Below, in pieces: positions 1 through 8,910 of a stretch of DNA of 64,000 nucleotides. The DNA is from Alcanivorax sediminis (GTDB lineage: Bacteria > Pseudomonadota > Gammaproteobacteria > Pseudomonadales > Alcanivoracaceae): assembly GCF_009601165.1 (NCBI RefSeq), contig NZ_WIRE01000003.1, positions 62,001 through 126,000 of the forward strand. The letters are read 5' to 3'. The translations under genes and the position numbers were made by a program. Below the pieces are notes generated by a model. The model was not told where the DNA came from. It did no database searches and worked only from the letters and a program-made list of their open reading frames with translations. Positions within the stretch are counted from its first letter, which is position 1. Each line of letters begins with the position of its first letter.

Positions 1-2
1 TG

Positions 3-71
3 CTCAAGATTGATACCGGTTCTCTGGATGAGAACCAGTTGCAGGGTCTCGCCGCCGCAGCGCAAAGCTGA
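3..71 (+). CDS. C-terminal end of an upstream gene (partial)
   Basis: A frame open from the window edge ends at TGA 69-71 and encodes about 22 residues, ending in an Ala-rich tail (GLAAAAQS). Too little is present to name the family. In Pseudomonas the gene before ssb encodes an MFS transporter, so that is a guess from context only. A G-rich/C-rich inverted stretch near 108-130 lies between this stop and ssb, without a clear T-run. Confidence 0.4.
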   Translation, partial: LKIDTGSLDENQLQGLAAAAQS

Positions 72-164
72 CACAATGGCGGACTTGCCCTGCTTCTTTG
101 CAGAAGCCGGGGGGCTGACTCGGCTCCCCCTGAATACTGACCATGAGAGTCACGGAGAGAAACG

Positions 165-686
165 ATGGCGCGCGGCGTTAACAAGGTAATTCTGATTGGC
201 AATCTGGGTGCGGATCCGGAAACACGTTTCATGCCCAGTGGTGGCGCGGTCACCAATGTTCGTCTGGCCACCAGTGAGTCCTGGAAAGATCGTCAGAGCG
301 GCCAGATGCAAGAGCGTACGGAGTGGCACCGGGTGGTGTTCTTCAACAAGCTCGGCGAAATTGCCGGTGAATACCTGAAGAAAGGTTCCAAGGTGTATAT
401 CGAAGGCTCCATCCGTACCCGCAAGTGGCAGGGACAGGATGGCCAGGATCGTTACACCACCGAGATTGTCGCCAACGACATGCAGATGCTGGACGGTCGT
501 GGTGAAGGCGGCGGCCAGGGTGGCGGTGGCTTTGCTCCCCAGGGTAACCAGGGTGGCCAGGGCAACCAGGGCGGCTACGGCAACGACAACTATGGTGGCG
601 GCGGTAATGCGCCCCAGTCCAGCCCGAATCAGGGTGGCGGATTCAGCGGCCCTGCAGATGATTTTGACGACGACATCCCGTTCTAA
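165..686 (+). CDS. ssb: Single-stranded DNA-binding protein SSB
   Basis: SSB coats single-stranded DNA during replication, recombination and repair, and recruits partners through its C-terminal tip. The 173-residue product starts MARGVNKV and carries an OB-fold over about residues 4-110. A low-complexity Gly/Gln/Asn linker follows at about 115-160. The acidic tip DFDDDIPF at the extreme C-terminus is the conserved protein-interaction motif. Length matches proteobacterial SSBs (170-180 residues). The ATG follows a GGAGA ribosome site. The gene is 9 bp from gspN, but the two functions are unrelated. Confidence 0.97.
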   Translation: MARGVNKVILIGNLGADPETRFMPSGGAVTNVRLATSESWKDRQSGQMQERTEWHRVVFFNKLGEIAGEYLKKGSKVYIEGSIRTRKWQGQDGQDRYTTEIVANDMQMLDGRGEGGGQGGGGFAPQGNQGGQGNQGGYGNDNYGGGGNAPQSSPNQGGGFSGPADDFDDDIPF

Positions 687-695
687 GGCGGCCTG

Positions 696-1427
696 ATGCC
701 TCGAAAGTGGATACTGGCACTGTTGTTTGTTGCCAGTCTGATGGTTTTTCTGGTGTTCCTGATGCCGGCGGCAGTGCTCATCGAGCGTGTCCCGGCATTG
801 CGTCCAGGTGGCGCTCCTCTGGTGCTGCAGTCCCCCCGCGGCCCGTGGTGGAATGCCCAGGTGAACTGGCGCTGGCAGCAACTCCAGGGCGTGCTGGACT
901 GGCAGCTTGACTGGCATGGGCTGACACCGGGGCTGAACATTGCTGCCCGAACCACCTCAGGCCCGGAAGCACGGGTGAAGGGCTGGCTGGGCGGCACCGG
1001 ACAGCAGAACTGGTCGGTGGAGCAGTTGCGTCTGGCGTTGCCGGTGGCGATGGTGGCCGAGCGCATCCCCCAGGGCAATGCGGATGGTCGGGTCGATGCC
1101 ACGATAATGGGATTGGCGGTGTCTGATGGTCAGGTTGAGGATGCCCGCGCCACGCTGCAATACAGTGGCGGCACCGTGACCTGGGGCAAGGGGGGCTCGG
1201 CCACGGTGCCAGTGTTACAGGGCAAGGTCAGCATGGAAGCCGCGGCGCCGACCCTGATTGTTACCGACCCGGATGGACAAGTCCTGATGAATGCCAGCCT
1301 GGCCGATGGACGTTTCCAGTTGGCAGTGTTGCGTGCCTGGCCTCAACTGTTGGGGGTCAGTCAGGGGGGCAACGCTGACGATGTAGTGTTCCAGATGTCA
1401 CAGCCGTTTGCGTTGGCCGGCGGCTGA
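696..1427 (+). CDS. gspN: Type II secretion system protein N (GspN)
   Basis: GspN is an inner-membrane accessory protein of some type II secretion systems. The 243-residue product has one N-terminal membrane segment (about residues 5-27) and a periplasmic beta-rich region. WWNAQVNWRWQ near residue 50 and the following GLTPGLN pattern are typical of GspN. It precedes gspC and gspD, as in Acinetobacter-type loci where N, C and D sit apart from the E-M genes. It starts 9 bp after ssb with a weak ribosome site. The neighbouring gspC and gspD make the call much stronger than sequence alone. Confidence 0.82.
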   Translation: MPRKWILALLFVASLMVFLVFLMPAAVLIERVPALRPGGAPLVLQSPRGPWWNAQVNWRWQQLQGVLDWQLDWHGLTPGLNIAARTTSGPEARVKGWLGGTGQQNWSVEQLRLALPVAMVAERIPQGNADGRVDATIMGLAVSDGQVEDARATLQYSGGTVTWGKGGSATVPVLQGKVSMEAAAPTLIVTDPDGQVLMNASLADGRFQLAVLRAWPQLLGVSQGGNADDVVFQMSQPFALAGG

Positions 1428-1559
1428 AGCAGGTAAAGAAAAGCCTGCTATTGGTAACACGACAGAGCAACAAATTGCTTTTATGATCCGGTATCTTGTT
1501 GATAGTCGGGTCAAGGTTTATACCGCGCCCACCAATAACGATAAAGGAAGAGCGGGACA

Positions 1560-2414
1560 GTGAAGTCGCAGTTGGCAGAAATAGGGAAGTGGGGCAAACC
1601 GGTCCGTGGCGTGATTGCTGTGGTGCTGGTGGTCGCGCTGGCCTGGCTGTTGGCGGAAACCGTCTGGCTATTGATGTACGGCCCCAACCAGCCCATTCCC
1701 GAATCCGATCGTACCCGTCTGCAAGTCTCAGGCAGTTCCCAGGGAAATACCCTTTCCCAGAATCAGGTGGATAGCTGGCAGCTGTTTGGTGAATACCAGG
1801 CCGTCGCCTCCGCCAAGAATGATACTCCCACCGAGGCCCCTGAAACCCGTCTGCGACTGGAGTTGCTTGGGGTGTTCCAGAATCCTGTTCCTGAACTGTC
1901 CAGCGCGATTATCGCGGAGAAGGGTAAGGAAGGAGAGGTTTACCATATTGGTGACAGCATTCCCGGCAATGCCAGCCTGGAGGAGGTCTACCCTGACCGT
2001 GTCATCCTGCGTCGGGCCGGCCGGCTTGAGGCGTTGCGCTGGTCAGAAACCGCCCTTGGCGGGGTGAATGAGGTGGCGCCTTCCAATGTCTCCCGTGCCA
2101 GTGAACTGCCGGCGGCCCAGGAAGGTGGGCCCGATGACATGGCCAAGCAGCGCAGGACCATTATCAGCCAGCTGGCACTGCGGCCAGTGGCGCAAGGCAG
2201 TGATCAGGGTTACAAACTGGGCAAGCGCGCGCCCAAGCAGTTGTTGAGTCAGGTTGGCCTGCAGGCAGACGATGTCATTCTGTCCGTAAACGGCCACGGC
2301 CTGGGCACCGAGGAAGGCGATCTTGCTGCGTTGGAGTCTTACAAGCAGACCCAGCAGGCCAGTATCGTGGTTCAACGTGGTGACCAGCAATTTACAGTGA
2401 ATTATCCGCCCTAG
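1560..2414 (+). CDS. gspC: Type II secretion system inner-membrane protein GspC
   Basis: GspC links the inner-membrane platform of type II secretion to the secretin in the periplasm. The product has 284 residues: a cytoplasmic stretch, one membrane helix (about 17-38), a homology region (about 75-150, with LELLGVF) that contacts secretin N-domains, and a C-terminal PDZ-like domain (about 205-284, with LSQVGLQADDVILSVNG). Translation starts at GTG 1560 after AAGGAAG. The stop TAG is directly followed by the gspD ATG, so the two are probably coupled. Confidence 0.9.
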   Translation: MKSQLAEIGKWGKPVRGVIAVVLVVALAWLLAETVWLLMYGPNQPIPESDRTRLQVSGSSQGNTLSQNQVDSWQLFGEYQAVASAKNDTPTEAPETRLRLELLGVFQNPVPELSSAIIAEKGKEGEVYHIGDSIPGNASLEEVYPDRVILRRAGRLEALRWSETALGGVNEVAPSNVSRASELPAAQEGGPDDMAKQRRTIISQLALRPVAQGSDQGYKLGKRAPKQLLSQVGLQADDVILSVNGHGLGTEEGDLAALESYKQTQQASIVVQRGDQQFTVNYPP

Positions 2415-4475
2415 ATGGTGTTAACAATGTCCATTTTCAGAGCATCCGTGCTTAAAACCCTGTTGGCGGCCTGTTTGTCGGTGGTCGTTTTGACCGCCCA
2501 GGCCCAGGTTGAGGCCAGTGATGATGGCAAGAGCTGGACGGTGAATATTCGCAATGCGGACATTCAGGCGTTCATCAGCCAGATCGCGGACATGACCGGC
2601 AAGAACTTCGTGGTCGACCCGCGGGTGCGGGCCCGGGATGTGACGGTGGTGTCTACCAAGGCACTGTCCGCGGATGAGGTCTATGAATTGTTCCTGTCCG
2701 TGCTCCAGGTGCATGGTTACGCTGCTGTACCCGCCGGTGACATCATCAAGATTGTGCCCAATACGACGGCCAAGCAAAGCAATCTGCCGCTGGTGGGCAA
2801 GGGTATGGGAACCGGTGAGGAGCTGGTTACCCGAGTGATCCCGGTGGAAAACTCCCCGGTGGAAGAGCTGGTGCCGGTGCTGCGCCCGCTGGTGCCGCAG
2901 TATGGCCACCTTGCCGCAGTAGGCTCGGCCAATGCCCTGATCATCAGCGACCATCTGGATAACATCCGGCGCATGGAGGCGATCATTGCCAGCCTCGACA
3001 ATGCTGAGTCCGAAGATGTGCAGGTGATCAAACTGGAGCATGCTTTTGCCGGCGATATGGTGAAGATGCTCGAGACCCTCACCCCGCAGACCGCTTCCCG
3101 TCGCAGCAAGGCAAAGGAAGGGGCGGTAACCGTGGTGGCGGATGAGCGTACCAATCGCCTGATCATCAAGGGTGACCGGATTACCCGCGAGCGTATGGCA
3201 CGCATGGTTCGCAGCCTGGATACGCCAGACAGTGCCAGCAGTGGCGTGCAGGTGGTCCGCCTGACCCACGGTGATTCCAAGACCCTGGCGGAAATTCTCA
3301 AGAACTATGCGGATGGAGCGTCCGCCGCCAAACCCGGAGGAGATGGCAAGGCGGCGGTTTCGTCTTCTGCTTCCGGCAAGGTGTCGATTCAGGCGGACGA
3401 ATCCCTGAATGCCCTGGTGATTCGTGCGGAGCCGGGCATGATGAAAGAGCTGCAATCGATCATCAGCCAGCTGGATGTGCGTCGTGCGCAAATCCTGATC
3501 GAAGCGGCCATCGTGGAAGTCACGGGTGAAAACGCCAAGTCCCTGGGTTTCCAGTATGTGGCGGGCAGTGATGAGACCGGGGTTGGCGCAGTGAACTTCA
3601 ACAATGCCGGCCTGAGCGTGAATTCCATCCTGCAGGCACTGGTCACTGATGATCCGTCCGGGCTGGCGCTGGGTGATGGCGTGGCCGTGGGCCTTGGTGA
3701 GACTGATTCCAATGGGGATCTGAAGTGGGGCGCTTTGATGCAGGCGCTGGCCTCATCCACCGACGTGAACCTGTTGTCCACGCCCAGCATTCTGACCCTG
3801 GACAATGAGGAAGCATCCATCATCGTGGGTGAGAACGTTCCCTTTGTGACCGGCCAGAGCACCAGTACAGGGTCCGGGGTGTCGAACCCGTTTACCACGA
3901 TTCAGCGTGAGGATGTGGGTCTGACCCTGAAGGTAACCCCCCATGTGGCGGGCCTGTCCACCATTCGACTGGAACTGGAGCAGGAAAACTCGGCGGTGAA
4001 GGAGTCCTCCGGTGAAGCGGTGGATATCGTGACGACCACCCGCAAGCTGCAGAGCACGGTGCTGGCGGATGATGGCGAAACCATCGCATTGGGTGGCCTG
4101 ATCAAGGATGACATTCGCAAAGTGGTGCGCAAGGTGCCGCTGCTGGGCGATATTCCGCTGCTGGGCTTCCTGTTCCGTTCTACCTCGACTTCCCGGCAGA
4201 AGAGCAACCTGATGGTATTCCTGCGGCCGACCATTCTGGCTGACAACGACCGTCTGGTGCAGATGAGCCGCGAGAAATACATGGGCATCACCGCGCTGCA
4301 GTTCAAAGTCAATGGCGATGGTGAACTGGAGCAAGTGGTGAAGTACCCGCTGCCCGCTCAGGTGGAGAACGTTTTTGACGGTCGCAAGCCGGTAGATCAG
4401 GAATTCCGCGATGCCTATGAAACGGATCGCACCGATGACGAGGACGCTAAAGCGGAAGCGGCCAGCGAACAGTAG
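2415..4475 (+). CDS. gspD: Type II secretion system secretin GspD
   Basis: GspD is the outer-membrane secretin through which folded exoproteins leave. The 686-residue product has a signal peptide ending near AQAQ, N-domains (about 35-330, with repeated VQVIKLEHA-type and VQVVRLTHG segments), and a C-terminal secretin domain holding the core LLSTPSILTLDNEEA and VPLLGDIPLLG motifs. The tail is acidic. ATG 2415 abuts the gspC stop; ATG 2427 (MSIFRAS) is an alternative that makes a more usual signal peptide. A strong terminator follows, so gspE-M must be elsewhere. Confidence 0.95.
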   Translation: MVLTMSIFRASVLKTLLAACLSVVVLTAQAQVEASDDGKSWTVNIRNADIQAFISQIADMTGKNFVVDPRVRARDVTVVSTKALSADEVYELFLSVLQVHGYAAVPAGDIIKIVPNTTAKQSNLPLVGKGMGTGEELVTRVIPVENSPVEELVPVLRPLVPQYGHLAAVGSANALIISDHLDNIRRMEAIIASLDNAESEDVQVIKLEHAFAGDMVKMLETLTPQTASRRSKAKEGAVTVVADERTNRLIIKGDRITRERMARMVRSLDTPDSASSGVQVVRLTHGDSKTLAEILKNYADGASAAKPGGDGKAAVSSSASGKVSIQADESLNALVIRAEPGMMKELQSIISQLDVRRAQILIEAAIVEVTGENAKSLGFQYVAGSDETGVGAVNFNNAGLSVNSILQALVTDDPSGLALGDGVAVGLGETDSNGDLKWGALMQALASSTDVNLLSTPSILTLDNEEASIIVGENVPFVTGQSTSTGSGVSNPFTTIQREDVGLTLKVTPHVAGLSTIRLELEQENSAVKESSGEAVDIVTTTRKLQSTVLADDGETIALGGLIKDDIRKVVRKVPLLGDIPLLGFLFRSTSTSRQKSNLMVFLRPTILADNDRLVQMSREKYMGITALQFKVNGDGELEQVVKYPLPAQVENVFDGRKPVDQEFRDAYETDRTDDEDAKAEAASEQ

Positions 4476-4495
4476 AAAGGCCCATGTTGGCCAAC

Positions 4496-4528
4496 AAAAA
4501 AACGCGCCATCGAGGCGCGTTTTTTTTT
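4496..4528. terminator. Rho-independent terminator after gspD
   Basis: An 8-bp stem (AACGCGCC with GGCGCGTT) and a short ATCGA loop are preceded by an A-run and followed by eight T. It could stop transcripts from both sides of this convergent junction. Confidence 0.9.
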
Positions 4529-4702
4529 GGAGGCGAGTTAGCAACCTGGAAGCAAACAGAAAATGTCCCGCCATGCATTCCTCTCCTCAAGCCGCAGAAG
4601 AGGGACGTTTTCGGGTCAGAGGGCGCGAATAATGTGTCGGCAGTGACCGGCTCAGAGGGGGCCTGTTACTTGCAAGCAAGCTCCTGCAGCAGGTTTCGTG
4701 AT

Positions 4703-4737
4703 CAGGCGTGAGGCGTGCTGTGTGCCGCGTTGCTTCT
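4703..4737. repeat. Degenerate heptamer block at the stop of the minus-strand lipoprotein gene
   Basis: Successive 7-bp units read CAGGCGT, GAGGCGT, GCTGTGT, GCCGCGT, TGCTTCT. The block runs into the stop codon of the minus-strand gene (4737-4739). It is the weakest member of the heptamer class seen at 8.9, 28.7 and 56.3 kb. The rest of 4529-4702 holds nothing recognisable. Confidence 0.5.
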
Positions 4738-5753
4738 CAAGATTGCTGCAGGCTTTTCAGGTTGGACAGTACCCGGCGGCTGCGCTCCAGTTTCTTGTTG
4801 AGCTCTTCGTCGTTGGGGTACAGCGGCGCCAGTTGTTTCCAGATCCGATAGGCTTCCTTGTACTGGCCCCGGGCGTAGAGAGCTTCGCCGGTGTTCATTT
4901 CTTCATTGAAACGGCGTCGTGACCATTGCTCCAGACGGTCACGGTGCTTGCTGAGAACCGGGTTGTTTTTGTGTCGGTCGAGGAAACGCCGGGCGGCCAG
5001 CAGGGAGTCCATGGTGCCGTCCCGCTGGTAGCGAACCATCAGCTGTTCCGCTTCGGTCTGGATCGCCTGGTTGTGTTTGGCGCGGGCGCGTTGATCCGCG
5101 TTATTCAGTACCTGTTGAGCCTTGGCCAGATGGGGCGAAGGTTGCTGTTCCGGCGCCAGTTGCTGCGCATAGCGAAGCAGATCACGGGCTTGCATCCACT
5201 TCTGTTGCTCGGCGAAATACTCGCCCAGGCGTTTAAGATCGGCGATGAGCAGTTCGCGTTCTTCATCAATGCGCTGTTTCTCGGCTACCGCCCGGCTGTC
5301 GCGGAATCTGGACAGGGTTTCCGAAAGCTGCATGCTCTCCAGCATGGCTTGGGCCTGCTCGACGCGGCGTTCAGCCAGCAGTTCGTTTAGCTGTCGCCCT
5401 TCCATGATCGCCAGCGTGGCGGTCAGCTCATCAATGGCGTAGGGGTCGACAACCTTGTTGCGGTTTTCCTGCAGGATGTCAAAGGCGTTGGCCCACTCCT
5501 GGCGGCGGCCATAGGCCTCGGCTTCCTGTACCAGGTGATGGCGGAAGTCATCGCTGGCTTGCAGGATGCCAGCGTACTGCTCCTGCAGCAGCGGGTACTG
5601 TTTGTGTGACTCCGGAGTGTCGTTGATGACCTCGATGGCACGGGCGTAGTTCTTCTCTTCCAGTGCTGCGATGACTTTCTTTTCCGGGTTGCCGAGGCTG
5701 GCGCAGCCGCTTATCACGGAGACGGCCAGCAGCAGGCTACTCGCCTTGTGCAC
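4737..5753 (-). CDS. TPR-like lipoprotein coupled to an adenylate cyclase
   Basis: The 338-residue product starts with a lipoprotein signal (lipobox ISGC, Cys about residue 17). It continues as an almost wholly alpha-helical, charged protein with TPR-like stretches, for example ALEEKNYARAIEVIND near the N-terminus and ALYARGQYKEAYRIWKQLA near the C-terminus. It probably sits on the periplasmic face of the outer membrane as a scaffold. Its ATG lies inside the 3' end of the cyclase gene (17-bp overlap), which implies coupled translation and a shared task. I do not recognise a named family. A role in presenting a periplasmic signal to the cyclase is speculation. Confidence 0.75.
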   Translation of the reverse strand: MHKASSLLLAVSVISGCASLGNPEKKVIAALEEKNYARAIEVINDTPESHKQYPLLQEQYAGILQASDDFRHHLVQEAEAYGRRQEWANAFDILQENRNKVVDPYAIDELTATLAIMEGRQLNELLAERRVEQAQAMLESMQLSETLSRFRDSRAVAEKQRIDEERELLIADLKRLGEYFAEQQKWMQARDLLRYAQQLAPEQQPSPHLAKAQQVLNNADQRARAKHNQAIQTEAEQLMVRYQRDGTMDSLLAARRFLDRHKNNPVLSKHRDRLEQWSRRRFNEEMNTGEALYARGQYKEAYRIWKQLAPLYPNDEELNKKLERSRRVLSNLKSLQQS

Positions 5754-7230
5754 GTTGATGCTCCGTATTCAGTTTGGCCAGGAACTGGGCAATGCGTTGT
5801 TCCATCAGGGTTTCTGAAAGGGCATGGACGCCATCGATACGGTAGGTGCCCACCGGTTCGGACTTGCCACGAATACGCATGGCGCCGTATTCAGTGGCCC
5901 GTACCCGTGAGCCGATATTGGGGTTCCCGAGCAGCGGTGAGGCGGCAATGATTTCGTTGCCGGCAGCCATATTGGACAGCCGCGAAGCCAGGTTCACGGC
6001 ATCCCCCACCACGGTGTACTGCATGCGGTCGCGGGAGCCAAGGTTGCCTGCCAGCATGGCGCCAGAATTGATGCCGATGCGGAATTCCACTGTGGTCTGA
6101 TTGTGGGCACGGCGGAATTCGTTCAGCCGCTCGACCAGCCGCTGGATCATCACCGCGCAACACAGGCCATGGAACAGGTGTTCGTCATCCTTTTCCGGCA
6201 CCCCGAACACAATCATGGCGCAGTCGCCCATGTATTTATCGATGGTGCCACGATAGAAGCTGGTGGCAGTGGTGATGGCGTCGAAGTAGACATTGAGCAT
6301 GTCGGCGATGGCCTCGGGCTCAAGTGTCTCGGAAAGGCGGGTAAAGCCAACGATGTCGGCAAACACCACCGTTGCCTGCACGTCCCGCCCGCCCAGCTGC
6401 ACCTGATCCAGATCGGCCATCATGTTGCGGGCCACGGAGGGGCTGACGAAGCGCTGCAGCACCTTCTCGACCTGATCCTTCTCCAGCATCCCGTGGGCCA
6501 TGGTGTTGTAGGCCTCAATCAGGCCGCCAATCTCGTCGTTGCGACGATCCTGGATACGGAAGTTCAGATCGCCCTTGCGCATGGCGCTGGTGGCTGCGAG
6601 CAGGTCCTGGATGGGCTGAGCCAGGCGACGGCTGATCAGGAAAGAGGCAATGATGGCGATGACGCTCATGATCAGGGTGGCGTTGATCATGGTTTTTTGT
6701 ACGGCTTCCCGAGCCGCCATGATGGGGCGGTCAGACAGCGAGATAGCGGCATAGCCCGCGGCAGTGTCTCCCACCATGATCGTGGAGTAATAAGTGGTTA
6801 CCGGTTCGCTTTCCAGTTCCCATCGTTTGATCTGCTCATTGAGCGGGCTGGCCGCGAGGGGAAGAATGCCGGCCTTGTCAGTGAGATTGCCCTCACGGTC
6901 GAACAGGGCGGCACCGCGAACGCTTTCACTGCGAGTAAGGTTGTTGAGTTGTACCTTTAGCAGGAAGGCGTCATCGGCGAGCATGGGCTCCCGGGAGGTA
7001 TTGGCCAGTTGCTGGGCAATGGCGACCCCAAAGGTATCGGCCTGGTCGCGCATGCGGCTGAGCTGATTGTTCAGCAGCAGGGTGCCGAGCACCGTCATGC
7101 CACACAGAATAAGCAGGGAGATAGACAGACCGAGCTTCCAGGCTACCGGGAAGTAGTCCGGGACATAGGGCGCCAGCAACTCGCCAAGGCGAGTCCGCGT
7201 GGGTTGCTGTGGTTCGGCTGGTTCAGTCAC
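5737..7230 (-). CDS. Membrane class III adenylate cyclase with HAMP domain
   Basis: It is predicted to make cAMP from ATP at the inner membrane. The 497 residues divide into TM1 (about 33-54), a periplasmic sensor region (55-178), TM2 (about 181-200), HAMP (200-252) and a class III catalytic domain (about 285-460). Metal-binding Asp292 (ADIVGFT) and Asp336 (KYMGD), adenine-recognising Lys332 and Thr406, and transition-state residues Asn413 and Arg417 (VNLASR) are all present. The Lys/Thr pair fits an adenylate rather than a guanylate cyclase. The next gene overlaps it and encodes a lipoprotein. What the periplasmic domain senses cannot be read from sequence. Confidence 0.93.
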   Translation of the reverse strand: MTEPAEPQQPTRTRLGELLAPYVPDYFPVAWKLGLSISLLILCGMTVLGTLLLNNQLSRMRDQADTFGVAIAQQLANTSREPMLADDAFLLKVQLNNLTRSESVRGAALFDREGNLTDKAGILPLAASPLNEQIKRWELESEPVTTYYSTIMVGDTAAGYAAISLSDRPIMAAREAVQKTMINATLIMSVIAIIASFLISRRLAQPIQDLLAATSAMRKGDLNFRIQDRRNDEIGGLIEAYNTMAHGMLEKDQVEKVLQRFVSPSVARNMMADLDQVQLGGRDVQATVVFADIVGFTRLSETLEPEAIADMLNVYFDAITTATSFYRGTIDKYMGDCAMIVFGVPEKDDEHLFHGLCCAVMIQRLVERLNEFRRAHNQTTVEFRIGINSGAMLAGNLGSRDRMQYTVVGDAVNLASRLSNMAAGNEIIAASPLLGNPNIGSRVRATEYGAMRIRGKSEPVGTYRIDGVHALSETLMEQRIAQFLAKLNTEHQRAQGE

Positions 7231-7405
7231 GGTTTCATCCCTGTTATTGCCGTAACGTGAATGATGCAGGCTTGCCTGTGGCCGGCCTTGCTGTCAAATT
7301 CATGATAAATCAGTCATGTTTCGTATGCTAACAATAGCATTTTCGTCGTGCAGGGTAAGTAGCCGAGAAATGGTTTTTTCAACCTGCTGAAACCGGGATA
7401 AGAGT

Positions 7406-8371
7406 ATGGCGTTTATTCAAGAGCGCAAGGTGGTGGCCAATGGCCTGGATATGTTCATCGCCGAGGCCGGAGAGCCGGGACGGCCGCTGGTATTGTGCCT
7501 GCACGGATTCCCGGAATGCTGGGCATCCTGGCGTTACCAGCTGCCCATGCTGGCCCAGTCCGGGTATTACGCCGTAGCCCCGGATTTACGGGGTTTTGGT
7601 CAAACAGGTGGGCCGGAATCGGTGGACGCCTACCGGATGTCGGTACTGGTGGAGGATGTGCGTTCGCTGGTGGCCGCCCTGGGTTACGACAAGGTCATAC
7701 TGGTGGGGCATGACTGGGGTTGTGCGTTGGCCTGGCAGGTGGCACGGCAATACCCTGAAACTGTCGCCGCTGTAGTCGGTATGTCTATTCCCTATGGTGG
7801 CCCGGCCCCTGAGGCCCCCACCGAGGCCATGAAGCGCCTGTTCGAGGATCGTTTCTTCTGCATGCTGTACTTCCAGCAGCCAGCGGTGCCGGAGCAAGAG
7901 CTGGAAAAGGATGTGCGCGATTCCCTGCGCAAGATCTTCCACTCTCTGTCGGCGGATGGTATCGCCGAGTACAAGGTAGGCGAGAAAGATACCGGCCTGC
8001 TGGATTCGATGCATGCGCCTGAGCCGCCGCCGCGATGGATGCGCGAGGAGGACATGGATTACTACGCCGAGCGTTATGAGAGCAGTGGTTTTACCGGACC
8101 AATCAACTGGTACCGGGCGATGGATCTGTCATGGCAGGAGAGCCGTGGAGATGACAACTGGCAGTTGACCATGCCGGTGCTGTTTCTCGGTGGGCTTCAG
8201 GACCCGGTGTTGATGTTCAACCAGAAGGCGCTGCAGCGCATGCCGGACTACGTTCCGGATCTGCGCACGGTGCTGCTGGATCAGTGTGGCCACTGGATTC
8301 CCATGGAGCAGGCAGCGGAAGTCAATCGTGAAATCCTGGCATTTCTGGAGGAAATCCATGGCCAAGACTGA
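7406..8371 (+). CDS. Epoxide hydrolase (alpha/beta-hydrolase fold)
   Basis: Soluble epoxide hydrolases open epoxides to diols through an Asp ester intermediate. The 321-residue product shows every hallmark: oxyanion motif HGFP (33-36), nucleophile Asp103 in GHDWG, cap-domain tyrosines Tyr155 (MLYFQ) and Tyr236 (WYRAMD) that activate the epoxide, acid Asp266 and base His296 (CGHW). The paired cap tyrosines argue against a haloalkane dehalogenase. The native substrate is unknown; alkene-derived or lipid epoxides would suit a hydrocarbon degrader. The gene overlaps the next by 14 bp. Confidence 0.9.
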   Translation: MAFIQERKVVANGLDMFIAEAGEPGRPLVLCLHGFPECWASWRYQLPMLAQSGYYAVAPDLRGFGQTGGPESVDAYRMSVLVEDVRSLVAALGYDKVILVGHDWGCALAWQVARQYPETVAAVVGMSIPYGGPAPEAPTEAMKRLFEDRFFCMLYFQQPAVPEQELEKDVRDSLRKIFHSLSADGIAEYKVGEKDTGLLDSMHAPEPPPRWMREEDMDYYAERYESSGFTGPINWYRAMDLSWQESRGDDNWQLTMPVLFLGGLQDPVLMFNQKALQRMPDYVPDLRTVLLDQCGHWIPMEQAAEVNREILAFLEEIHGQD

Positions 8372-8858
8372 TCCCAGCAATTTTCATCGGGTCGGCGAAT
8401 TTCATCGCTCCTTCTCTCTACCGGTAGAGCCGTTGCCGGTGGTGCCTGATGATCGCACCATTCGTTTGCGGCTGGCTTTGTTGCTGGAGGAGTTTCACGA
8501 ACTGGCAGAGGCGACCTGCCAGTCCCCGGATGCGGACCAGCAGGTGTTTCTGGATACGTTGGTGAAAGCGCGTGAGCAGCTGGAAGGGCTCAAGAATTTT
8601 GATGTGGACCTGGTGGAAGTGGCGGATGCGCTTACTGACATCAACTACGTCACCTATGGTGCCGGGCATACCTTCGGCATCGATCTGGATGCCACCTGTG
8701 AGGAAGTGCATCGCAGTAACATGAGCAAGCTGGGGGCCGATGGCAAACCGGTGAAGGATGCGCGCGGCAAGGTGCTCAAGGGGCCGGCTTATTCTCCTCC
8801 TTCTCTGGAGAAGGTGTTGGCGGCGCAGGGAGAAACATCCGCAACGAGTAACGAGTAA
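8358..8858 (+). CDS. MazG-like / phosphoribosyl-ATP pyrophosphohydrolase-like protein
   Basis: The 166-residue product looks like an all-alpha NTP pyrophosphohydrolase. It carries LEEFHEL (Glu44, Glu45, Glu48) and EVADALTD (Glu87, Asp90, Asp94), matching the metal-binding EExxE...ExxD scheme of the MazG/PRA-PH superfamily. Such enzymes hydrolyse nucleotides to monophosphates and pyrophosphate, often as house-cleaning. ATG 8358 was chosen because GGAGGAAA lies just upstream and the gene is then coupled to the hydrolase. The last codons and the stop (8856-8858) fall in a 7-bp repeat, so the C-terminus is repeat-encoded. Confidence 0.8.
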   Translation: MAKTDPSNFHRVGEFHRSFSLPVEPLPVVPDDRTIRLRLALLLEEFHELAEATCQSPDADQQVFLDTLVKAREQLEGLKNFDVDLVEVADALTDINYVTYGAGHTFGIDLDATCEEVHRSNMSKLGADGKPVKDARGKVLKGPAYSPPSLEKVLAAQGETSATSNE

Positions 8859-8867
8859 CAAGTTTCG
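8844..8867 (+). repeat. Left heptamer block overlapping a stop codon
   Basis: Units ACGAGTA, ACGAGTA, ACAAGTT cover the stop codon of the MazG-like gene. Read as AGTAACG AGTAACA AGTTTCG, the block matches the reverse complement of the array at 8911-9001 (AGTTGCG) in the AGTNNCG pattern. The two blocks are therefore inverted around the terminator. Confidence 0.75.
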
Positions 8868-8874
8868 AAAGACA

Positions 8875-8904
8875 AGCCTTGCAGACTTCTGCAGGGCTGT
8901 TTTT
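8875..8904 (+). terminator. Rho-independent terminator between two heptamer blocks
   Basis: The stem AGCCTTGCAG pairs with CTGCAGGGCT (10 bp, one wobble) around an ACTT loop, and GTTTTT follows. It ends the epoxide hydrolase/MazG-like transcript. Confidence 0.85.
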
Positions 8905-8910
8905 ACTCTT

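Noticed and set aside
7231..7405. Divergent promoters between the cyclase and the epoxide hydrolase genes
   Set aside because: A+T-rich patches exist, but no pair of -35 and -10 hexamers at proper spacing stands out.
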